6,357 bases of DNA from an uncultured Burkholderiales bacterium (GTDB lineage: Bacteria > Pseudomonadota > Gammaproteobacteria > Burkholderiales > Burkholderiaceae_F): the NCBI GenBank assembly GCA_903871435.1, contig CAIQGU010000300.1, positions 1 to 6,357 of the forward strand, in the 5' to 3' direction. The first letter of the stretch is position 1. Every line of letters starts with the position of its first letter. The notes under the pieces are model-generated. The model did no database searches. It was not told where the DNA came from and was given only the letters and a program-made list of their open reading frames with translations. A program made the position numbers and the translations under genes. Shown here piece after piece: positions 1 through 4,201 of the stretch.

Positions 1-581
1 CCCAGGTTCATGGCGAAGGCATCGGCAGCGCTCCTCATGGAGCGGATGTGCCAGGGCCCGGGCGTGCAGGTGGTGGCGAAGGTGCCGGTGGCCGGGCCCG
101 TGCCGCCGCCGATCATGGTAGTGATGCCCGAAATCAGCGCATCGTCGATCTGCTGGGGGCAGATGAAATGGATGTGCGTATCGATGCCCCCGGCGGTGAG
201 GATCATTCCCTCGCCCGCGATGATTTCCGTGCCGGCGCCGATGGGGATGGTGACGCCCGGCTGGATATCGGGATTCCCCGCCTTGCCGATAGCCTGGATG
301 CGGCCGTTCTTGATGCCGATATCGGCCTTGACCATGCCCGTCACCGCATCGAGGATGAGGGCGTTGGTGATGACGGTATCGGCAACTTCGGCGCAGCCCA
401 GCTGCCCCTGGCCCATGCCGTCGCGTATCACCTTGCCGCCACCGAATTTCACTTCCTCGCCGTAGAGGGTGTGGTCGCGTTCGACCTCCACCCACAGCTC
501 GGTATCGGCCAGACGCACGCGGTCGCCCACGGTGGGGCCAAACATCTCGGCATAGGCGCGGCGGTTCAGGGTGGTGCTCAT
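1..581 (-). CDS. ureC: Urease subunit alpha, N-terminal part (cut by left edge)
   Basis: Catalytic subunit of the cytoplasmic nickel enzyme urease, which hydrolyses urea to ammonia and carbamate. About 194 of the usual ~570 residues are visible. The start is ATG at 581-579, read as [20 protein letters not shown], with GAGGA about 8 nt upstream. Family landmarks seen are [10 protein letters not shown] (21-30), [19 protein letters not shown] (40-58) and [13 protein letters not shown] (132-144). That last motif carries the HxH pair (H136, H138) that binds nickel in known ureases. [10 protein letters not shown] (158-167) and TCTPGPW (171-177) follow. The carbamylated lysine, the other nickel ligands and the mobile-flap histidine lie beyond the left edge, so activity cannot be judged. 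It starts 13 nt after the ureB stop and is surely cotranscribed with it. Nothing lies between ureB and ureC. Identity is very sure; completeness is unknown. Confidence 0.97.
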   Translation of the reverse strand, partial: MSTTLNRRAYAEMFGPTVGDRVRLADTELWVEVERDHTLYGEEVKFGGGKVIRDGMGQGQLGCAEVADTVITNALILDAVTGMVKADIGIKNGRIQAIGKAGNPDIQPGVTIPIGAGTEIIAGEGMILTAGGIDTHIHFICPQQIDDALISGITTMIGGGTGPATGTFATTCTPGPWHIRSMRSAADAFAMNL

Positions 582-594
582 GGGCAGGTCCTCG

Positions 595-900
595 TCACAG
601 CGGCCCCATGACCTTGCCCTGGAAGCCAAAGACGCGCCGTGCGCCGTCGTAGGCCACCAGGTCCACCGTGCGGGTCTGGCCGGGCTCGAAGCGCACGGCC
701 GTGCCAGCAGCGATGTCCAGGCGGAAGCCGCGCGCCTGTTCGCGTTCGAAATGCAGCGCGTCGTTGGTCTCGTAGAAGTGGTAGTGCGACCCTACCTGTA
801 TGGGACGGTCGCCGGTGTTGGCAACCACCAGTCGCACGGTGGCGCGCCCCGCGTTCAGGGTGATGTCGCCAGCCTGCAGTTCGTACTCGCCTGGAATCAT
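595..900 (-). CDS. ureB: Urease subunit beta
   Basis: Small structural subunit of urease that assembles with UreA and UreC into the (alpha-beta-gamma)3 enzyme. The 101-residue protein has the usual length for the separate bacterial beta subunit. It starts MIPGEYEL and shows the family core [10 protein letters not shown] (37-46), [11 protein letters not shown] (65-75) and the C-terminal region [14 protein letters not shown] (88-101). The ATG start (900-898) is 8 nt after the ureA stop. The ureA stop itself is part of TGAGG, which can serve as the Shine-Dalgarno with ~6 nt spacing, so translation is likely coupled to ureA. No truncation or unusual residue was seen. Confidence 0.97.
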   Translation of the reverse strand: MIPGEYELQAGDITLNAGRATVRLVVANTGDRPIQVGSHYHFYETNDALHFEREQARGFRLDIAAGTAVRFEPGQTRTVDLVAYDGARRVFGFQGKVMGPL

Positions 901-908
901 CGTTGGCC

Positions 909-1211
909 TCAGATGATGGGGTGGTGCACCGTGACGAGCTTGGTGCCATCGGGGAAGGTGGCTTCCACCTGGATGTCGGGGATCATCTCTGGCACGCCCG
1001 GCATGACCTGGTTGCGCGTGAGCAGGGTGGTGCCGTAGCTCATGAGGTCGGCAACGCTACGGCCATCGCGCGCGCCCTCCAGGATGGCCGCGCTGATATA
1101 GGCCACGGCTTCCGGATAGTTGAGCGCAAGCCCGCGCGCCAGGCGGCGCTCTGCCAGCAGGCCGGCGGTGAAGATCAGCAGTTTGTCTTTCTCGCGCGGT
1201 GTCAGTTCCAC
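909..1211 (-). CDS. ureA: Urease subunit gamma
   Basis: Smallest structural subunit of urease. It has 100 residues, the standard length, starting [20 protein letters not shown] and containing [10 protein letters not shown] (31-40), LEGARDG (44-50), the GTTLLTR region (60-66) and a conserved tail [20 protein letters not shown] (78-97). The start codon is GTG (1211-1209), fixed by the canonical N-terminus. It lies in the second copy of an 11-bp tandem repeat. GAGG at 1225-1222 sits 10 nt upstream and GGAA in the first repeat copy sits 5 nt upstream, and either could act as Shine-Dalgarno. It follows ureD by 44 nt and precedes ureB by 8 nt in the same operon. Confidence 0.97.
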   Translation of the reverse strand: MELTPREKDKLLIFTAGLLAERRLARGLALNYPEAVAYISAAILEGARDGRSVADLMSYGTTLLTRNQVMPGVPEMIPDIQVEATFPDGTKLVTVHHPII

Positions 1212-1222
1212 GTCAGTTCCAC
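1201..1222. repeat. 11-bp tandem duplication over the ureA start
   Basis: On the plus strand GTCAGTTCCAC occurs twice back to back (1201-1211 and 1212-1222), followed by a partial third copy, TCAGTTTT, from 1224. On the coding strand each unit reads GTGGAACTGAC, so the ureA start GTG GAA CTG AC is duplicated out of frame. The upstream GTG (1222-1220) would end after six codons. The duplication sets the distance between GAGG (1225-1222) and the real GTG at 10 nt. Confidence 0.9.
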
Positions 1223-1223
1223 C

Positions 1224-1256
1224 TCAGTTTTCTCTCTGCTCGCGGCGCGACGCCAT
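1224..1256 (-). other. Ten-codon mini-ORF bridging ureD and ureA
   Basis: An ATG at 1256-1254 overlaps the ureD stop codon (TGATG) and opens a frame reading MASRREQREN, ending in TGA at 1226-1224, 12 nt before the ureA GTG. I do not recognise the peptide, and a chance frame of this length is common. Its position could let ribosomes finishing ureD re-initiate and travel to the ureA ribosome-binding site, which is only inference. The same frame could also be a remnant of a longer ureD tail. Confidence 0.25.
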
Positions 1257-2095
1257 CAGGTCTTCCAGATGCGGGGCGCGTGTGCGGCGCGTCCGGCGTA
1301 CCGTGGCCGCAACTGTTGCCACAGGGCGAACATCCAGGCGCGCGCAGCCTCTGCCGAATGCCCAAGATACCGGCCCACCAGCAGTTGCGGCATCCAGCTC
1401 AAACCTGAGAGCGCTGCGCTTTCCGCCAGGGGAATGGCACGGCAGGATTCGAGCAGCGGGACATCCGGCGCCATTCCCGCCATCAGCAGCGTGGCACAAA
1501 CCGGTCGGCCCGCCAAGCCCACGCGAGAGCTCAGCAAGGAATCGCCGCCGGCAATGCGGCCGCGTTCGAACCAGAGCGGGCCCGCCGGCGTATCGATGCG
1601 GGTCTGCAGTTCCAACAAGCCCCGCGCGAAGGACTCGCCGCTCGCGCGCCGGCCCAGGCAGAGCACCTCCCAGCCGAAATAGCGCGCCGTATCATGCAGC
1701 TGCACCCGCGTGTGCAATTGCGCGAGCGCGCCATCGTAGATCAGGGTTTCCTGCGGCAGCCATTCCAGCACGCAATCCTCGGCAATCACGATGTCGATGC
1801 GCTGCCGTGCGGTAGCGCCGGCCGAGCCATACCACTTGGCGGCACCGGGCGTCGTGATGCAGACCTGGCTGGCAGGTTCCAGTTGCAGGTCCAGCGCCAG
1901 TTCGTCCCCGCCGACAATGCCCGCGGGTGGATGCAGCACGATGACGTGGCAGGGCTCCGGGCCTTCCGGGTACAAGGCCTTTTGCACGCGCAGCGGGCCG
2001 CTGTGACGCCGGCCGGCCAGCACCGTATGCCCCTCCTGCTGGCCAAAGCGCAGGTCCAGTTGCGCGTGCCAGCCCGCCGGCGCCGCCTCATCCAA
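1256..2095 (-). CDS. ureD: Urease accessory protein UreD
   Basis: UreD (UreH elsewhere) is the scaffold that binds apo-urease and recruits UreF and UreG for nickel delivery to the active site; it is cytoplasmic and not part of the finished enzyme. The 279 residues match the usual ~270-290. Motifs are GWHAQLDLRF (8-17), RRHSGPLRVQKALYPEG (29-45), HPPAGIVGGD (55-64), TTPGAAKWYGS (81-91), LEWLPQETLIYDGA (110-123) and the C-terminal RIWKT. The frame opens with TTG at 2095-2093. An in-frame TGA at 2110-2108 excludes a longer version, and no in-frame ATG or GTG occurs before the conserved W9 region. The start is therefore TTG or a frameshift lies just upstream, where an out-of-frame ATG (2111-2109) begins. 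No convincing Shine-Dalgarno precedes the TTG. It is the first gene of the urease operon. Confidence 0.95.
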   Translation of the reverse strand: MDEAAPAGWHAQLDLRFGQQEGHTVLAGRRHSGPLRVQKALYPEGPEPCHVIVLHPPAGIVGGDELALDLQLEPASQVCITTPGAAKWYGSAGATARQRIDIVIAEDCVLEWLPQETLIYDGALAQLHTRVQLHDTARYFGWEVLCLGRRASGESFARGLLELQTRIDTPAGPLWFERGRIAGGDSLLSSRVGLAGRPVCATLLMAGMAPDVPLLESCRAIPLAESAALSGLSWMPQLLVGRYLGHSAEAARAWMFALWQQLRPRYAGRAAHAPRIWKT

Positions 2096-2111
2096 TTGCC
2101 GCTTCGTTCAT
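2088..2111 (-). other. Seven-codon ATG frame overlapping the ureD start
   Basis: An ATG at 2111-2109, out of frame with ureD, opens seven sense codons (MNEAAIG) and stops at TGA 2090-2088, just inside ureD. The TTG start of ureD (2095-2093) lies within it. A G-rich stretch (TTGGGGCGG) sits a few bases upstream of the ATG and could bind the ribosome better than anything ahead of the TTG. It may be a leader frame that couples to ureD, the true ureD start followed by a frameshift, or chance. Confidence 0.3.
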
Positions 2112-2184
2112 TTGCAGCCGCCCCAAGGGTTCATGCCCTGTACTGAAGATACAACACGCGCGGCGAATTTCCTGCGCGGCGCTA

Positions 2185-2203
2185 CGGTGCGACGTCCGCA
2201 CCG
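2185..2203. promoter_or_regulatory. Inverted repeat, candidate operator between divergent units
   Basis: CGGTGCG and CGCACCG form a perfect 7-bp inverted repeat around a 5-nt centre (ACGTC). It lies about 90 bp upstream of ureD and immediately upstream of the TATAAAAT box of the plus-strand operon, where the -35 region would be. That placement suits a dimeric regulator acting on one or both divergent promoters. The regulator is unknown, and a GC-rich chance palindrome is possible. Confidence 0.4.
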
Positions 2204-2211
2204 CGGATTTC

Positions 2212-2219
2212 TATAAAAT
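2212..2219 (+). promoter_or_regulatory. Candidate -10 box for the Nudix-deaminase operon
   Basis: TATAAAAT is AT-rich in an otherwise GC-rich region and contains TAAAAT, a 5/6 match to the sigma-70 -10 consensus TATAAT. Transcription would begin near 2222-2226, giving a leader of roughly 60 nt before the GTG at 2284. No good TTGACA-like -35 box is seen 16-18 bp upstream; the inverted repeat at 2185-2203 occupies that place. This would fit an activator-dependent or weak promoter. Confidence 0.5.
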
Positions 2220-2226
2220 CGAAAGA

Positions 2227-2267
2227 CGCAAAAAGCGGACCAGTGAAGGCGAACCCGTAAAAACGGG
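2227..2267 (+). promoter_or_regulatory. Leader with two short A-loop hairpins
   Basis: The predicted leader has a small hairpin CGC-AAAAA-GCG (2227-2237) and a stronger one CCCGT-AAAA-ACGGG (2254-2267), both with all-A loops. The second ends 16 nt before the GTG start of the Nudix gene. No U-run follows, so it is not an intrinsic terminator. I do not recognise it as any known riboswitch class. It may only shape the mRNA 5' end. Confidence 0.3.
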
Positions 2268-2283
2268 CCCGCGCAGACCCAAC

Positions 2284-2772
2284 GTGCCGTACACCCCCAT
2301 ACTCGCAACGCTCGGCTACGTGTTGTCGCCGGACCAGAGCCGCGTCCTCATGATCCACCGCAACGCGCGGCAGGACGATCTGCACCTGGGCAAGTACAAC
2401 GGCCTGGGTGGCAAGCTCGAAGCCAGCGAAGACGTGGTGGCCGGAATGCGCCGGGAAATCCGCGAAGAAGCCGGCATCGAGTGCCTGGACCTCAACTTGC
2501 GCGGCACCATCAACTGGCCGGGTTTTGGCAAGAACGGTGAAGACTGGTTCGGCTTTCTGTTCCTCATCACGCAATTTGCCGGAATGCCGTTCGAACGCAA
2601 TGCCGAAGGTACGCTGGAGTGGGTCAGCCGTGACGATATTCCCAAGCTGCCCTTGTGGGATGGGGACCGGCACTTCCTGCCCCTGGTGTTCGACGCCGAT
2701 CCCCGCCCTTTCCACGGCGTGATGCCGTATCGGGAGCAACGCATGCTGAGCTGGACATTCAGCAGGGTTTGA
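2284..2772 (+). CDS. Nudix hydrolase, probable 8-oxo-dGTP diphosphatase (MutT/MTH1-like)
   Basis: Predicted cytoplasmic Mg-dependent Nudix hydrolase of 162 residues that cleaves nucleoside diphosphate-linked substrates, probably oxidised purine nucleotides. The Nudix box GX5EX7REUXEEXGU is complete at residues 43-65 (G43, E49, R57-E58, E61-E62, G64). GKYNGLGGKLE (36-46) resembles the MTH1 family. The C-terminal half carries WPGFGKNGEDWFGF (78-91), a family-typical DRHFLPLVFD (128-137) and PFHGVMPYR (142-150). The start is GTG at 2284, chosen because MPYTPILATLGYVL is a typical N-terminus and there is no upstream in-frame ATG, GTG or TTG. The Shine-Dalgarno is weak. It is first in a two-gene operon with an 8-oxoguanine-type deaminase, which supports an oxidised-guanine substrate. 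Exact substrate preference is inference; family membership is very sure. Confidence 0.93.
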   Translation: MPYTPILATLGYVLSPDQSRVLMIHRNARQDDLHLGKYNGLGGKLEASEDVVAGMRREIREEAGIECLDLNLRGTINWPGFGKNGEDWFGFLFLITQFAGMPFERNAEGTLEWVSRDDIPKLPLWDGDRHFLPLVFDADPRPFHGVMPYREQRMLSWTFSRV

Positions 2773-2773
2773 T

Positions 2774-4117
2774 GTGAAAACCACGCGACTATGGATCCGC
2801 GACCCCCTGGCCATCCTCGCCCAAGATTCCGGCGGCGGTCTGGTAATTGACGGCACCCGCATTGTCGAGCGCGTTGCCGCGGGCGCCTCGCCAGCAGCGC
2901 CAGTCGACGGTACCTTCGACGCATCGCGCCACGTCGTGCTGCCGGGCCTCATCAACACGCACCACCATTTTTTCCAGACGCTGACCCGGGCGCATCCCGT
3001 CGCCATCAACAAGCCGCTGTTTGCCTGGCTGCAGGCGCTGTACCCGGTCTGGGAAAAGCTCACGCCCGAAGCCTTCCGGCTGGCGACGCGCGTCGCCTAC
3101 GTGGAACTGCTGCTGTCGGGCTGCACCACCGCCGCGGACCACCACTATCTGTACCCCAAGGGCCTGGAGCACTCCATCGACATCCAGGTGGAGGAAGCGC
3201 GCAGCCTCGGCATACGTGCGTTCATCACCCGCGGCTCGATGAGCGACGCCGCCGGGGGCCTGAACCCGGCGGCGCTGCTGCAAGACGACGACACCATCCT
3301 GGCCGACAGCGAACGCGCGCTGCGGCGCTTTCACGATCCGCAACCCGGGGCGATGATCCAGATCGGGCTGGCGCCCTGCTCGCCGTTCAATGTGACCAAG
3401 CACCTGATGCGCGAGAGCGCGCGCCTGGCTGAGCTGCACAATTGCCGGCTCCACACGCACCTGGGCGAGACGCTGGACGAACAAGCCTATTGCCTGGAAC
3501 GCTTCGGCCAGCGTCCCGTGGACTACCTGGAAGAGGTGGGCTGGTTGGGTTCACGCACCTGGCTGGCCCATGGCATCCACTTCAACGACAACGAGGTTCG
3601 GCGTTTGGGCAAGGCCGGCGTGGGCGTCTGCCACTGTCCCACGTCGAACATGGTGCTGGCTTCGGGCCGGTGCCGCACCTGCGAGCTCGAGGCTGCGGGC
3701 AGCCCGGTGGGACTGGGCGTGGATGGATCGGCCTCCAACGACAACTCCAACCTCATGGAGAGCGTGCGCCATGCGCTGATGCTGGGGCGCATAACTTACA
3801 GCGCCGAGGAAGTAACCCACCTGGACGCGCTGCGTTGGGCGACCGAAGGCTCCGCAGCCTGTCTCGGGCGCACGGATATCGGCAAGCTGGAGCCGGGCCG
3901 TGAGGCCGATCTGGCGCTGTTCACGCTGGAAGAATTACGGTTTTCCGGCAGTCACGATCCGCTGGCCGCACTAGTGCATTGTGGCGCGCATCGGGCGGAC
4001 CGTGTGATGGTCGCCGGCGAGTGGCGGGTGATCGACGGGCAGGCCGAGGGCGTGGATACCGAACACTTGCGTCTTGCCCACTCGCAGCTCGCGCGGGACC
4101 TGTTCGGGACCCTCTGA
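2774..4117 (+). CDS. 8-oxoguanine deaminase-type amidohydrolase (AtzB/guanine deaminase-related)
   Basis: Predicted cytoplasmic metal-dependent deaminase of the amidohydrolase superfamily, 447 residues. The 8-oxoguanine deaminase family (EC 3.5.4.32) converts 8-oxoguanine to urate and ammonia. Visible metal and catalytic residues are NTHHH (61-65, HxH = H63/H65) at the end of the first barrel strand, LHTHLGE (226-232, H229 and E232), LAHGIHF (264-270, H266) and GLGVDGSASND (313-323, D317). A cofactor-like tail, GKLEPGREADLALF (370-383), is the usual small beta domain. The start is GTG, one base after the Nudix stop (TGATGTG), with AGGG about 6 nt upstream, so translation is probably coupled. 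The ATG overlapping this junction is out of frame and stops at once. Related families are guanine deaminase and the s-triazine hydrolase AtzB; residue style and the Nudix partner favour 8-oxoguanine. Length and motifs look intact. Confidence 0.9.
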   Translation: MKTTRLWIRDPLAILAQDSGGGLVIDGTRIVERVAAGASPAAPVDGTFDASRHVVLPGLINTHHHFFQTLTRAHPVAINKPLFAWLQALYPVWEKLTPEAFRLATRVAYVELLLSGCTTAADHHYLYPKGLEHSIDIQVEEARSLGIRAFITRGSMSDAAGGLNPAALLQDDDTILADSERALRRFHDPQPGAMIQIGLAPCSPFNVTKHLMRESARLAELHNCRLHTHLGETLDEQAYCLERFGQRPVDYLEEVGWLGSRTWLAHGIHFNDNEVRRLGKAGVGVCHCPTSNMVLASGRCRTCELEAAGSPVGLGVDGSASNDNSNLMESVRHALMLGRITYSAEEVTHLDALRWATEGSAACLGRTDIGKLEPGREADLALFTLEELRFSGSHDPLAALVHCGAHRADRVMVAGEWRVIDGQAEGVDTEHLRLAHSQLARDLFGTL

Positions 4118-4144
4118 GGACTTGAGCTGCTGCGACAGGGTCCA

Positions 4145-4179
4145 CCCCCGCGCCAGACAGTATCTGGCGCGGGGGTTTT
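4145..4179 (+). terminator. Intrinsic terminator of the Nudix-deaminase operon
   Basis: A perfect 13-bp stem (4145-4157 with 4163-4175, CCCCCGCGCCAGA against its complement), a five-base loop CAGTA and TTTT directly after it lie 27 nt downstream of the deaminase stop. It is a strong plus-strand terminator. The hairpin also follows the convergent receptor gene by about 26 nt, but on the minus strand it is followed by TGGACC rather than a T-run, so termination in that direction would be weaker. Confidence 0.93.
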
Positions 4180-4201
4180 CCCCGTAAAGTCCGAACCGCT
4201 A

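Noticed and set aside
48..611. Long plus-strand open frame antisense to ureC and ureB
   Set aside because: It mirrors highly conserved urease coding sequence, has a low-complexity Ala/Gly/Asp-rich product with no family features, and is expected from high-GC third-position bias.
903..1682. Long plus-strand open frames over ureA/ureD (also 1120-1815 and 1694-2146)
   Set aside because: Arg/Ser/Pro-rich shadow translations opposite UreA and UreD, which carry clear family motifs.
1786..2091. ATG at 2091 as an alternative ureD start
   Set aside because: It opens a different frame (MRRRRRAG...) that is arginine-rich and lacks the UreD motifs.
2158..2181. Direct repeat GCGCGGCG at 2158-2165 and 2174-2181 as a paired operator
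   Set aside because: Only 8 bp of pure G/C in a GC-rich genome; chance is adequate, and nothing else marks it as a site.
2096..2220. A sigma-70 or sigma-54 promoter for ureD on the minus strand
   Set aside because: I looked for TTGACA/TATAAT pairs and a GG-N10-GC element and found no convincing match. The operon must be transcribed from this region, but I cannot place the promoter.
2182..3063. 293-residue minus-strand frame across the Nudix gene and the deaminase start
   Set aside because: It is antisense to an intact Nudix box and the deaminase N-terminus; the product shows no recognisable domain.
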